From Epiperipatus broadwayi (taxonomy: Eukaryota; Onychophora; Udeonychophora; Euonychophora; Peripatidae), in NCBI GenBank assembly GCA_028023455.1, contig JAQFVV010006845.1, forward strand, positions 236,157 to 300,156: DNA of 64,000 nt. Direction: 5' to 3'. Made by a program: the position numbers and the translations under genes. This document shows, piece by piece, positions 21,940 through 34,059 of this stretch. The notes below the pieces were generated by a model, which was not told the origin of the DNA, did no database searches, and worked only from the letters and a program-made list of their open reading frames with translations. Positions within the stretch are counted from its first letter, which is position 1. Every line of letters starts with the position of its first letter.

Positions 21940-22600
21940 ATTTTATCAACATTTTTGTATAGCTTATTATATATACATCTCTATTTGGAAATATATATTT
22001 GGTTACTAAAATTTGTCTAAGATATTACTTTGCATCTTATCATGTGAATGATTTTACTTGTAATTTTTTTAGAGATATATTAGATAATTTCTTAATTATG
22101 TCAAGGAAAGTATCTTTAGTTTAAGAATTGTTTTGATTTTTATGTTTCTAGTGAATATAATTTCCTTAATAGTTGTAATACACAATATAAATTATACTTC
22201 CTATATATATATATATTGTAACGATATATAAATATGTCGTTACATTTATTTAAAATAAAAACTTAAAAGTTCGCAAATAAGAGTAAAAAAACTAAACGCT
22301 AAAATTAAAAATGTTTGTTATAAGTATATACATTCGCACAGATGCTAAACTTTAAAAGTATTTTTTTTCATAAACAAAAAAAAAAAAAGTATTTGAACGT
22401 ATTTTTAAATAAAAAATACAAGATTGAAATATAAAAATATTTTAATAAAAAAATAACGTAAGTTAAAAATAAAAACAGGTATTAATTAATTCCTGTAATC
22501 TATAAATGGAAATGATTGTTAATTACTCATCTAAAATGTTTAATTAAAAAGTCAGATGAAAAGTTAGATAAGAGTATACAAGGAAATTAAATGACCAATG
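21940..22600. other. AT-rich spacer
   Basis: AT-rich sequence with a short (TA)n run at 22204-22216 followed by the small inverted repeat TAACGATATAT...ATATGTCGTTA. No gene seen. Confidence 0.5.
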
Positions 22601-24504
22601 CAATCACTGTGAAATTCAGCACGGACCGTACCTGAAACACCAGGGGATTAGTGACGATTGCCGATTGAATCCTATGATCAAATGATAAGAGGCTAAGAAA
22701 AATATAAAAGCAAAATGATTAGTTATAATTGTTATCTTAGAGCTGACTATGAATAGATCGTTATAATTCAGCTATATTGCAGATTTTCACGATGTGGAAG
22801 TCTGCAATAAATGCACTAGGACAACCAGCTGAGGCCTCTGGATGACAGTTCCAGCCATTGTGTGTTTGAGATGTGGTATGACGACATACCACACTCTAAA
22901 AAAAAAAAAAAATGAACTAAGACTGTGATCACCAGAACATGAACCAGCTAATGCTACCTCCATATCAGGACCGTCTTCCAGAAAGTCTCCATGGGAATTG
23001 CCAATGAGAACATTATCTTCAATGGACTCTTCTAACCGTAAGCAATAGAACTGAACAATTGTTAAAATCATAACATTAATTAAGAACTTTAAAGATTGAA
23101 AAGTAAATTTAAAATTTTATAAAAAGGAACTTTTTTCTGACTTATTGTTGTCAACTTAAAAATTGATAATGTGAAATTTTATATAGTGTACAAGAAAAAA
23201 ATCATTTCCATTTTATTATTTATTGTATTGATATTATATTGCTAAATTTTAAATACATGAAATTTTTTAAGTTTGCTTATAGACTTTTGCATGGATTCTG
23301 GTTGCTGCTAATTATATTTGTTTTTCATATTTGATTTCAAAATATATTGACACTTGATAAATAATGATAATCTTACGGTGAGTATCTAAAATGTATTTAT
23401 TCGATGTCTTTTAGTTATTGGTGACACCTCAAGTATCTCATGGTGAATATCATTGGGTTAATTTTTTTCCCTCTGCGATTGTCGGTATCAATAATTTTGT
23501 ATTTTGATCGTTTATGTTTATTTTGAAATGTTTTTGACCGTGGAATCTTATGTAATTCCATCTATACCCAACATTTTTAAACAAATCTGTGCGAACGTAT
23601 TTAAATGTTAAAATTAAGTCAATTTGAATGGCTATATAGTTTTGTAAAGTTGTATTAAGGAGGGTAATCTTAGGTTATTCATTTCCTGTAGTTGAATTGT
23701 TCAATGATTGATATATTTGTGTAATTAGTAGATGTAGTATGAGGTCCTTTAAGCAATGGCAGGATTATAGATATACGCCACACACCCTCTGTTTGCCTAT
23801 GGATGGGTTTGTAAGTCGGCAGAAGACCGCAGTCCATCTTTATGAGTTTTTAGTTTGTTGATCTACTTGCCAACAGATGTCACATTCCTGTTGGTGGAGA
23901 ATCAATATCTTCTGTATTTCTACTTATTGTTCAGATGCACATCTCTGACAATATGGCTTTTTGTGTTGTCGTATCATAAGGTACATTGAATACATGAATG
24001 TATCAGATGGATTGGCGCCAGCTTGATTATGAAATTTGCTGCCTAAGGTTGTAAATCAGGAAGAATATTTTCCTTCTTCAAATGCAGACCTATGTGTCCA
24101 TTCCCATCGACCTCTTAAAATAAATAGTAAACTCATTATTTGAAATCTACTTAAATTTAAAAATAAAGATCAATATAAAATTATAAACATTAAATTTATT
24201 CCTCAACATTTAAATATTATTTTATATAAAGGCAAATAAATATTTTTATGTTATAATTTCTGGTAGTGGCTTTTATTCCTTTTATATTTAAGATATAAAA
24301 TTTATAGATTTTTATCTCGGCGTTTCCGCTGAGCTAGTGACTTTTTCATTAATGATCTGAATATTTAAATAAAAGTGGAATCTTTAAATAGCTGCCAGAT
24401 CTGCCTTACTTTATAAATTCTTCTAGGCTCAAATTTTAGATGGCGCCCTGGTAGTTGCAGATATGGTTTTGGTGTTAGATTCGATCTTCACTTCTCATTC
24501 CGAT
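22600..24504. other. Less AT-rich stretch of unknown nature up to the gap
   Basis: This region has a more balanced composition than its surroundings at 22600-23080, 23720-24110 and 24320-24504. It contains the exon-like minus-strand stretch at 22907-23060, a 9-10 bp hairpin (GTGGTATG/CATACCAC) at 22870-22893, and minus-strand CxxC pairs in broken frames at 23840-23990. I cannot assign it to a repeat family known to me. It may be a host gene region cut by the gap, or an old degraded element. Confidence 0.35.
22907..23060 (-). CDS. Possible coding exon, unrecognised
   Basis: On the minus strand an open frame reads RLEESIEDNVLIGNSHGDFL and continues with EDGPDMEVALAGSCSGDHSL before running into a T-tract. 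The residue mix (acidic, Gly, Ser, few Asn/Lys/Ile/Phe) is unlike the AT-driven junk ORFs of this window. A TTAG acceptor-like dinucleotide context lies just before the stretch (TTGCTTACGGTTAG). Downstream, a 15-base T-tract ending in TAG looks like a polypyrimidine tract and acceptor for a further exon. No donor is obvious. I do not recognise the protein, and it could be a chance open frame. Confidence 0.25.
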
Positions 24505-25004
24505 NNNNNNNNNNNNNNNNNNNNNNNNNNNNNNNNNNNNNNNNNNNNNNNNNNNNNNNNNNNNNNNNNNNNNNNNNNNNNNNNNNNNNNNNNNNNNNNN
24601 NNNNNNNNNNNNNNNNNNNNNNNNNNNNNNNNNNNNNNNNNNNNNNNNNNNNNNNNNNNNNNNNNNNNNNNNNNNNNNNNNNNNNNNNNNNNNNNNNNNN
24701 NNNNNNNNNNNNNNNNNNNNNNNNNNNNNNNNNNNNNNNNNNNNNNNNNNNNNNNNNNNNNNNNNNNNNNNNNNNNNNNNNNNNNNNNNNNNNNNNNNNN
24801 NNNNNNNNNNNNNNNNNNNNNNNNNNNNNNNNNNNNNNNNNNNNNNNNNNNNNNNNNNNNNNNNNNNNNNNNNNNNNNNNNNNNNNNNNNNNNNNNNNNN
24901 NNNNNNNNNNNNNNNNNNNNNNNNNNNNNNNNNNNNNNNNNNNNNNNNNNNNNNNNNNNNNNNNNNNNNNNNNNNNNNNNNNNNNNNNNNNNNNNNNNNN
25001 NNNN
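24505..25004. other. Assembly gap of 500 Ns
   Basis: Exactly 500 undetermined bases. The round number suggests a conventional scaffolding spacer and not a measured length. Sequences to the left and right need not be adjacent as given. Confidence 0.98.
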
Positions 25005-25045
25005 CTCTGTAACTTTTTAGACTCAATAAAGATTTGCTTTGAAAC

Positions 25046-25100
25046 ATCATCATCATCATCATCATCATCATCATTATTATCATCACCATCATCATCATAA
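25046..25100. repeat. (ATC)n microsatellite
   Basis: About 18 imperfect units of CAT/ATC just right of the gap, which would read as polyMet or polyAsp on the minus strand. Confidence 0.9.
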
Positions 25101-25589
25101 TAATAAATTAATGATGCTTTTAGTTTGCTTAAATAAAAAGTATATTTATTTGTTTTTTCATCCACATTACAAATAAATAAAAAATTAAAAGAATCTAAAT
25201 AGGAAGTATATTTAAATATATCAATTATATTTTATAAATGTGAATAATTTAAATATTTATAATCCAAAATGTAATAAGTTAGTAATTAATAATGAATGTA
25301 ATCATCTATAATATAAATATTATTATAAAATATATATTAATAAGCTTATGTTTATTTTGATTATAAAATAGTAAACAAATTAAACATACCAATTAAGTCT
25401 TGTAAATTGTATCTTTATATACCTATTTTAGCCATATTTATGGTACTATATAAGCTATTTTGGTTTATTATATATATTATATAGAGTATATGAGCACAAA
25501 ATTTCACACGCCCCACCATTCTCCAACACTATCTTATAACACTGATACACTTGAACACATATATGTTGAAAAGATAAATAATCACCAAT

Positions 25590-25632
25590 ACATGTATTTT
25601 ATGCTAAAACAGCAATCATCAGTTGGTCCAGA
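25590..25632 (-). ncRNA. Hammerhead-like motif, family D copy 1
   Basis: Minus strand: CCAA, CTGATGA (25616-25622), hairpin TGCT/AGCA around GTTTT, AAAA for GAAA (25597-25600), then TACATGTATTGG. CCAA upstream pairs with TTGG downstream as stem I, and ATACATGTAT (25591-25600) is a perfect palindrome at the stem III position. The G to A change in GAAA would be expected to damage catalysis. Confidence 0.5.
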
Positions 25633-26064
25633 TTACCATCTTTACACATACATGCTATAAGTGCTCAGATATATATTAAGATAGCCAATCCTCATACTTT
25701 AATGGACAGGCTTCAATCTACTCCACACTCCAACTCTTCAACCATCCATCCAATTGAAAATCTGATGATGAAATGCTCAAAGGCCACCCTGAGGCTGAGA
25801 TTCTTGTCACACCCATGTTGACCTAAGGTCAATTTGATCCCTCATGTACAGGACATAATCCATTTAATACATATACAAGGGATGGACAGACATCTCTACT
25901 ATGTAATAACTGAAACACACAGACTTATTATATACCTGTGTTTATATATGTAATATATAGGGTATATGAGCACAGACTTTCACATGCCCCACCATTCTCC
26001 ACCCTATCTTATAACACTGATACACTTGAACACATATATGTTGAAAAGATAAATAATCACCAAT

Positions 26065-26107
26065 ATACATATTTTATGCTAAAACAGCAATCATCAGTTG
26101 GTCCAGA
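26065..26107 (-). ncRNA. Hammerhead-like motif, family D copy 2
   Basis: Same layout as copy 1: CTGATGA at 26091-26097 on the minus strand, stem TGCT/AGCA, AAAA at 26072-26075. The stem III segment has become ATATGTAT. Both tandem copies share the AAAA variant, so that change predates the dimer or was copied. Confidence 0.45.
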
Positions 26108-26289
26108 TTACCATCTCTACACATACATGCTATAAGTGCTCAGATATATCTTAAGATAGCCAATCCTCATACTTTAATGGACAGGCTTTAATCTACTCCA
26201 CATCAACTCTTCAACCATCCATCCAATTGAAAATCTGATGCTGAAATGCTCAAAGGTTACTCTGAGGCCGAGATTCTTGTATACAGCAT

Positions 26290-28620
26290 ATGATCTTGGT
26301 GTCCACATAATAATATAATAAATGTAATAAATAAGCAAAAATCAATTCAAAGGTAACTGTTTGACAAATAATATCTTATTTATTTACTTACTATTTATAT
26401 CTTAAATATATATATAATAATACATTTTACTTTTATTTTATTAAATTGGTTTTCGTAATAGATTCATATTAGCTCACTGCACTCATTTATTTATCATTTA
26501 TTCACATCTTATGGTATATGTAACTGGTAATAAATTCTGTAAATTAATTCTTGAGAAATTGAATATTATAAATTATTAAGATACTTGTAAATATATAAAA
26601 TTTATTAAGCGTAAACAGATAATACTGTAATAATGTGAAAGCTAAAGCCTTCAACAGATACGCCTTGTCACGTTAGCATGTTTAAGATACTTGTAGTGTA
26701 AATAATTTTAATAATGCAGAAAAGTTTAAACATTTATTGCGTATTTAAATAAATATGGTTTGAATTGAATAAACCTTTTTATATTTTAATAATTTAAAAG
26801 ATTTATTTGCTTATACTTCACTACACATTAATCTAAACCTTGAGAATCTCTATTTTTATATTTTTGTACCATTATATTTTCTAACCTGAACATTAGATAA
26901 GAATTCTACATGTTCCCTTTATTTGTCATTATTGTATTTAATGTTGAATGTGTTAGGGAATTTTAAGGATTATTGATTTCCAATTGTAAGCTATCTTTAT
27001 AACTATTGAAAACTGTTATAACACATAGAACAAAAATAATAACCAAGGTAAAGGCATTAAGTAAGTAATTGAAAATTAATTATCCTAAAAATAATCTTTC
27101 TTTAATAAGATAATAAAATTTTTGTTGATCCAGATAAGAGAAGTCAGATTATATCCATCACTGACAGATTTTGCATTAATTTTAAAGTAAAGGCATAAAT
27201 AAAATTTTAAAATCAAGGACACCATAATAATTGATAACAATACTACCTTTATTACACATAACATACAATATGAATATGATAATTAAAATAACAAAGAAAT
27301 AATAAGAAAGATAAACTATTACTTATACCTATTTCTTTATTTTCAATAATAAATTTGAGGTTTTTAAAAATGTCACTTATGTTAAAATATAAACTTATGT
27401 AATATTATAAATAATAGTATTTCAGGCCATTTTTATTATAATTGACTATTGTACAACAATTGCAATATTTAACACATATTTGTTAACCTTTTATGACTTA
27501 AATTAGTTTTAATTTAGGTACTAGAATTATGAAATGAAGTAGAAGGATGTTTAATAAAGTATTAACAATACTTAAATCTTCCACGTGTGATTAAGATAAA
27601 AAATATACATATTTTGTCTGCTTTGAGTTAAACATGCTTAGTGCATAGAAATGGTTAATATTTATAATGATATTCATTTATTAAATATTTTATATGTCTG
27701 TTATAAAAATAAAAATTTAACTAAAATAATATGTCCCTCATAACTTTATAATAGGTTCACATATGCTTATGTGAATCACTTATTAATACATTTTTTAAAT
27801 TAGTATTTGTTAAATAAATCTATTATAACTATTATATTTTTATATAAAATGCTCTGGGAAATTATATTTTTTACAAAATGAAAGTAAAATAATATTATCT
27901 TTTTTATATTTATTTCCAATATTGAATAATAATTGTATCAATTGTCCATGTTGCTATATTATCATGTCTCTTTGGATCCATAAATAATCCATGTCAAAGC
28001 TTATGATGTGATAATAGAATGGAACTATTATATTAGCTGTAAGCTTTAAATTATCTATTTGATTTTAAACAATATTTTATTTTGTATTTTCTTTTTGATT
28101 TTGAGTTGATTGATAAATATAACAAAATATAAAAGATCCAGTCATTTTAAAGAGAGATATCCATTAAGACAATTGCTTATTCAACATGTTAAGTTTTTCA
28201 TCTGATACTTTGCAAAAACATAGTAGCAAATGAGAGGTGGAACTCTTCCCCATTATTATTTTAACAATCCACATTTTTGTTATTTCTGAGTTATTAAAAC
28301 ATATAGTTAATCCATGGTTAAGTTTCTAAATTATGAAATATGAAGATAGTCTCACTAGTTGTGTCACTCAGTTCTATGTTTGTTTCTCCAATTCTTTCAT
28401 TCAAAGTTCATACTCTTTTTTAAAGTCAGGTAATCATGTCAAGAAATTTTTATTAATTTTTCTGTTTTCTATTTTCACTTTTTTAAAATAAATTTCTGTG
28501 CATAAATAGAAATACAAAGAACAATATTTTGATTGTTTTTTAGAAAAATAATAAATAATCTATTGTTTTTTTTAATTGTCCCTTTTTAGCTTCATATGGC
28601 CCTATTAGTTACACTTTCTT
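26290..28620. other. AT-rich stretch, no gene seen
   Basis: Long AT-rich DNA with no substantial ORF. Small repeats only. Confidence 0.5.
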
Positions 28621-28625
28621 TTCAT

Positions 28626-30304
28626 TCCAAAAAAAACAAAAAGCAAAATATACACTGGTTTCCTTCATTGTTTTATTTTTTATTTTTTAATTTATAATAA
28701 AAACTTTATTAATAAAAGAAATATTTACAATTTATACAAGTAATTAAACAAATGATAAATATATATTACAGTTTTGTATACCAAACCCAAAGAATTTTGA
28801 ATATTCCATTATTAAGACAAAAAGGCTCCAGGCTATTAAACAGTAATAATCAACTCAAGGAGGTTGACCTGTAATAATGTAATAGAAGGAGATTGTAAGA
28901 CATCAAGCAAATGCAACCCAAAAGAGCAAAGTATGTAGCAAAATGTTTGATTAGCCTAATGAATAAGTCACTCAAAAGAATTCCAACTTTTACTCAAAAT
29001 AAATGTTTATTTGATAATCTCACATGGAGTTATTCCAGGACCACCCCAGATTCAATTCATCATCCTCTTTGACAAGAATTTCAGGCATTGATGGAAATAA
29101 GTTTCCCAATCACTACAGAGTTTTCTCAGCCAGTTGAATTTCTTGTTATTGAATATCATAGTACATCTTATATACCACATTGCCTTAAGGGTAGTCACAG
29201 TTACCATTGCATTATGGGGATTAAATTTCTCAATGTATTGACTAAGTAAAAGTTTTAAGTTGATGATCAGCCTGTTTCCAAAAAAAACAAAAAGCAAAAT
29301 ATACACTGGTTTCCTTCATTGTTTTATTTTTTATTTTTTAATTTATAATAAAAACTTTATTAATAAAAGAAATATTTACAATTTATACAAGTAATTAAAC
29401 AAATGATAAATATATGTTACAGTTTTGTATACCAAACCCAAAGAATTTTGAATATTCCATTATTAAGACAAAAAGGCTCCAGGCTATTAAACAGTAATAA
29501 TCAACTCAAGGAGGTTGACCTGTAATAATGTAATAGAAGGAGATTGTAAGACATCAAGCAAATGCAACCCAAAAGAGCAAAGTATGTAGCAAAATGTTTG
29601 ATTAGCCTAATGAATAAGTCACTCAAAAGAATTCCAACTTTTACTCAAAATAAATGTTTATTTGATAATCTCACATGGAGTTATTCCAGGACCACCCCAG
29701 ATTCAATTCATCATCCTCTTTGACAAGAATTTCAGGCATTGATGGAAATAAGTTTCCCAATCACTACAGAGTTTTCTCAGCCAGTTGAATTTCTTTTATT
29801 GAATATCATAGTACATCTTATATACCACATTGCCTTAAGGGTAGTCACAGTTACCATTGCATTATGGGGATTAAATTTCTCAATGTATTGACTAAGTAAA
29901 AGTTTTAAGTTGATGATCAGCCTGTTTCCAAAAAAAACAAAAAGCAAAATATACACTGGTTTCCTTCATTGTTTTATTTTTTATTTTTTAATTTATAATA
30001 AAAACTTTATTAATAAAAGAAATATTTACAATTTATACAAGTAATTAAACAAATGATAAATATATGTTACAGTTTTGTATACCAAACCCAAAGAATTTTG
30101 AATATTCCATTATTAAGACAAAAAGGCTCCAGGCTATTAAACAGTAATAATCAACTCAAGGAGGTTGACCTGTAATAATGTAATAGGAGATTGTAAGACA
30201 TCAAGCAAATGCAACCCAAAAGAGCAAAGTATGTAACAAAATGTTTGATTAGCCTAATGAATAAGTCACTCAAAAGAATTCCAACTTTTACTCAAAATAA
30301 ATGT
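28626..30304 (-). repeat. Tandem array of LINE 3' ends, period 650 bp
   Basis: Units start at about 28625, 29276 and 29926, each opening TTCCAAAAAAAACAAAAAGC, and are nearly identical over 650 bp. Each unit is the minus-strand 3' end of the LINE whose ORF2 lies at 30305-31870: the last some 85 codons of ORF2 (LCSDWETYFHQCLKFLS) and the 3' UTR. The third unit is continuous with the LINE ORF2. Junctions join the 3' end of one tail to the same internal point (LIINLKLL codons) of the next. One unit has a 4-base indel in the coding part. Confidence 0.85.
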
Positions 30305-31870
30305 TTATTTGATAATCTCACATGGAGTTATTCCAGGACCACCCCAGATTCGATTCATCATACTCCTTGACAAGAATTTCAGGCATTGATGGAAATAAGT
30401 TTCCCAATCACTACAGAGTTTTCTCAGCCAGTTGAATTTCTTGTTATTGAGTATCATAGTACATCTTATATACCACATTGCCTTAAGGGTAGTCACAGTT
30501 ACCATTGCATTATGGGAATTAAATTTCTCAATGTATTGACTAAGTAAAAGTTTTAAGTTGATGATCAGCCTGTGGAACACTCTAGCTCTTATCTGACCAA
30601 ATGCCAAACATTCTTCAAATAGATCCTGAAAAGTTTCACCACCAGATTTGCATAATAAACAGATTGGATCCAAATTCATGTGTAGTCTTTCATTTAGAAC
30701 CTCAATTGTTGGAAACAATTCATTCATCAGTTTGAAAACAAATTTCAAATAGGATTGGGGTGCATATATAGAGTGGAACTTTTTCAGCACAATTTTTTAT
30801 ATATCCAGCCATGCATTGTAATGGTTTTTAAAATGATTCATTAAGTATTTATATTTAATACCTTCCAAATTGGGCACATTCTGATCATCCTAAAGATCTC
30901 TATAAGCAATGAACAAGTTGGTTATAAAAGATCTTCCCTTACATTTAAATTTCATTAAAGGTGCTAGCATGATCAACCAAAGGCCCAAGAAATTAACTTT
31001 TAATTAAGTTAATAAATGTACTTGCCTTGATGTAAGATATGTATAGCCAATCAGGCCAAGACCTACTTTTTCTATTGGCATCTGCAAGGTTGATATTGGA
31101 ATCCATCTTGAAGCTTTACCCCAGACATATTTCTTTGCAATCTGGTTTATTATGAATATTGTTTTGTTATGTAGGACTACACAAGGTGCATAATATGCAA
31201 AAATCCCTGAAACAATGAAATTAAAAATTAACGCTCCTGTAATTTCATATAATTTAAGCGAAGAAAATTTACTTATTTTATCTTCAATTTTTTTTATAAT
31301 TAATTTATTCAAGAAAGAGTTCATCTTTGCCTTGGGCATATATAATGGTATTCCCAAAAAAGCAGACAGGGGAGCCATAAAGTTAGATAGCATTTTTTTA
31401 CCTGTAGCTAACTTCCAGGCTGCAGACTTTATTGGTTGAATAACTGAGCTGGTTTCATCCTGAAAATTTTCTAAGATATTCATCATGACTTGGATATTAT
31501 AGCTGTTTTCAAATATTATAATATCATAAATAAATGCTGTCACAGCTACCTGTAATCCCAAGTGCAGAAGACAAAATCCAGGAATGAGGTCCTCAATCTT
31601 ATGAAAGAGAGGGTCTATATAAACTGCAAACAGAAGAGCCACCAAGGGAGAACCCTGTGGAATACCTCTCTTAAGGATAAAAAATTCAGATCTTTTCATA
31701 AAGTTTTTAAGAGAGATTCTACTATTTTTAATATAGTTTTCAACTGCATTCACCAACCATACATGATCTGGGATTAAAAGGTGGAGGGACTGAATCAAAT
31801 ATGACTAATTGACCAGGTCAAAAGCAGCCCTAAAATCTATTTGGATAGCATAATATTGTATTAAGTTTAA
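30305..31870 (-). pseudogene. L1/Tx1-like LINE ORF2, RT and zinc-binding end
   Basis: Reading leftward: RT motif A at about 31870-31790 (YAIQIDFRAAFDLVN, followed by a stop), motif B RGIPQGSPLVALLFAVYID at about 31670-31610, and a damaged motif C (AFIYDIIIF, with the YADD aspartates partly lost). The thumb and post-RT region follow (FLGIPLYMPKAKMNSF; IPISTLQMPIEKVGLGLI near 31095-31045). Then 30790-30305 carries a zinc-binding RT tail, PICLLCKSGGETFQDLFEEC, with the CxxC pair and the later C. The endonuclease and early RT motifs are absent. The frame is interrupted near 31004-30790. Its 3' end is reiterated in the tandem array to the left. Confidence 0.8.
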
Positions 31871-31879
31871 ATCACTGGC

Positions 31880-32400
31880 ATATTTAATAGCATCATGAAT
31901 TTTAAGGCTACATTTACTCCATGTCTACCTTTAATGGCTTGGTGAGCAGAAGATATTATCCATTAATTTCTTTTTCTTAAAATTGTAACAATCTTTAACT
32001 CTAAAAATAAAGAATAACACCAGTAGTAAGATTTCATAGATATTTTCTAAAGAAAAACTACACCATTATATTTTTATATTTTAGGTGAAATAATTTCAAT
32101 ATATTATAGTATTCACTAAAATGCTTCCTATGTGATACTTATATGACATTTTAACTAATTCTAAAATAGAAACAATATCTACCTTTAGATATTAATGCAA
32201 TCTAAAAAGTAGCTTATCTGAAACAACCTCATGTTTGTGGAGACTTTGATATATGTATACTTTTTACACTGATTACCTTTACCAAAAAAAAATATCCATC
32301 AATGTGGAAAAATTTCAATCTTCTAAAATTTAAAGTACCTTTAATTTTTTTATTATTCTCTAGGAAGAAAACATTTTCCCTCATTCTGAGATAATTTTAT
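31880..32400. other. LINE debris or spacer
   Basis: Between the RT fragment and the ORF1-like stretch. The right part of it (towards 31980) may still be eroded ORF2. I see no readable protein from 31980 to 32380. Confidence 0.35.
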
Positions 32401-34050
32401 ATGGTTCCTATTTGGAATAAGATACTCTCACCATGAGGACCTCCCTAACAATGTGTTTAATGGAGTTTCTGATTCCATTCCAAATTTATATGAGGATTTT
32501 GCTAATGTTGTTAGTACTAGCATTGTCTGATCTTCCTTATTGTGCATCTCTTTTGTCATAAAAAATTCTCTTTGTTTTGTCTGGATAATTCAGTCATTTC
32601 CATGAGGACTTACACTACTTCTTCTATATTTAAAATTATCTTGTTTTCTAGATGTTAGTGAACAATAATTTGAAACACTTATTTTGGATGTGGATAATTA
32701 ATTAATTTTCTGTTATTTAACATGATCATGGCATAAATTGCCAATGTCAACAGTATTTAAAATTTCAGCTATTTTCTTAATATGAGACCAATTAGCAACT
32801 ATTAATATTTAGTGTACAACCTTTGGCAAATTGTAATGGATTGTTCTACTAATATTTGCTACTGACAAATTAAGTTCAATGTTCTCAACTTTGATACCTG
32901 CATGTGGAAAAACTGGAATATAAGTTCTGCCTGACCCCATCTATATTTTTCCTGTGACACTTAATATCAAATGTCATCCTGTATTTTTTCACTGCAAAAT
33001 GTTCTAAGTAAAAAGGTTTTATATTCATTAAATGTTTCAGGCTTGACAAATAATAAAGCCCTCCAATTTTGGCAGCTCCATATGAGGTACTGCTAGTGAT
33101 GTTAACTTTTTTGCATTTCTTTCAATGGTGAAGAGTATACAATTCTGTTATGCCATTCAGTGGTGCTATAATGGATTTTTCCCAAGTCCACCTTTAAAAG
33201 ATTTTATAGTTATGAATTTAGTCACAGGATTCGATTTTTCAGACTTGTGCTCTGAAATAACTTTTCTTGACTCTGGTTTAAGCTCACTATTACAATTGCA
33301 GGATGAATTTCTATAATACCTTCTTTTTTAGCTAATGGATTTGGCTGTATGGGGTTTATGACTCTTTGTGGTATTACTTCTTCAAAATTCTCTCCTCTAA
33401 CAGAACCTACCTCTGATCCATAAAACGACACAGAGTTTTTCATGATATAATTGTAATAAGATTCCTCTTTATTATATGTTTTTTTTTACTTTATAATTTG
33501 ATTTTTCTGTCTTCCGATATGCTTTACTCACGTTTCAATGAATTTGCCATTTGATTCTTTAAAATGCCCAGTTCTTTATATAATGCCTCAATGTGTGGTT
33601 GTGATACAACCACAAATTCCTAGATGTCTTTGTGACATTATCTATCTTATTAAACTGACTATCTATCTTTACCTTTATTTTTTTTTTTCAAAAGTCTATT
33701 GAGAAATGGATAAATTTTCAATTTGAGTAGTTAATCTATGACTATTTCTTTTATTTATTTTTGAAAAAATAATAAATTTATTTTCCTTATCTTTCTGGTT
33801 CTTCTCTAATAATTTAGCCTGTATTCTTTCAGTACTTTCAGAGAATTTTCTCATAACTTTTTCCAATTAACTTTTTAAGTCTCCTTGGAATTTTTGACAA
33901 TTTATTAAACATTTTTTTGACTTGATTACTTGTTTTCTTTCATCTATCCTTTTTTTATTTATCTCTATTATTTTCTTACAAACTTTCTTTAATTCTTCTC
34001 TGAATTCAACTTCTAAACTCTGAAATTTTATTTTTTGAAACTTTGTCAAT
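32390..34050 (-). pseudogene. Probable LINE ORF1 remnant with coiled coil
   Basis: Minus-strand translations give a Lys/Glu-rich helical stretch (FREELKKVCKKIIEINKKR near 33995-33940; then AKLLEKNQKDKENKF near 33820) of the kind that forms the ORF1p coiled coil. Eroded pieces follow (NPVTKFITIKSFKGGLGK near 33225-33175, MELPKLEGFI near 33080). It lies upstream of and in the same orientation as the ORF2 fragment, as ORF1 would. Many stops. The assignment rests on position and composition, not on a diagnostic motif. Confidence 0.45.
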
Positions 34051-34059
34051 GGGCTGTCC

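Larger units (their letters stand above)
25470..26285 (-). mobile_element. Family D hammerhead element, tandem dimer
   Basis: Two direct copies 476 bp apart: GTATATGAGCACA occurs near 25487 and 25963. Homologous blocks are TATCTTATAACACTGATACA, ATGTTGAAAAGATAAATAAT, CAGCAATCATCAGTTGGTCC, ATATTAAGATAGCCAATCCT and CATCCATCCAATTGAAAATC. The second copy stops near 26280 after GAGATTCTTGT. The hammerhead-like cores lie on the minus strand, so the element is read in that direction. The parallel 65-66 codon plus-strand ORFs are by-products of the duplication. Family D also forms the 3' region of a PLE at 41.2-42.0 kb. Confidence 0.75.

Noticed and set aside
24463-25165. ORFs spanning the N gap
   Set aside because: The reading passes through 500 undetermined bases, so there is no evidence of a protein.
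25460-26135. Two related 65-66 codon ORFs
   Set aside because: They are parallel frames in a tandem non-coding unit (family D) on the strand opposite to the ribozyme. Their similarity follows from the duplication.
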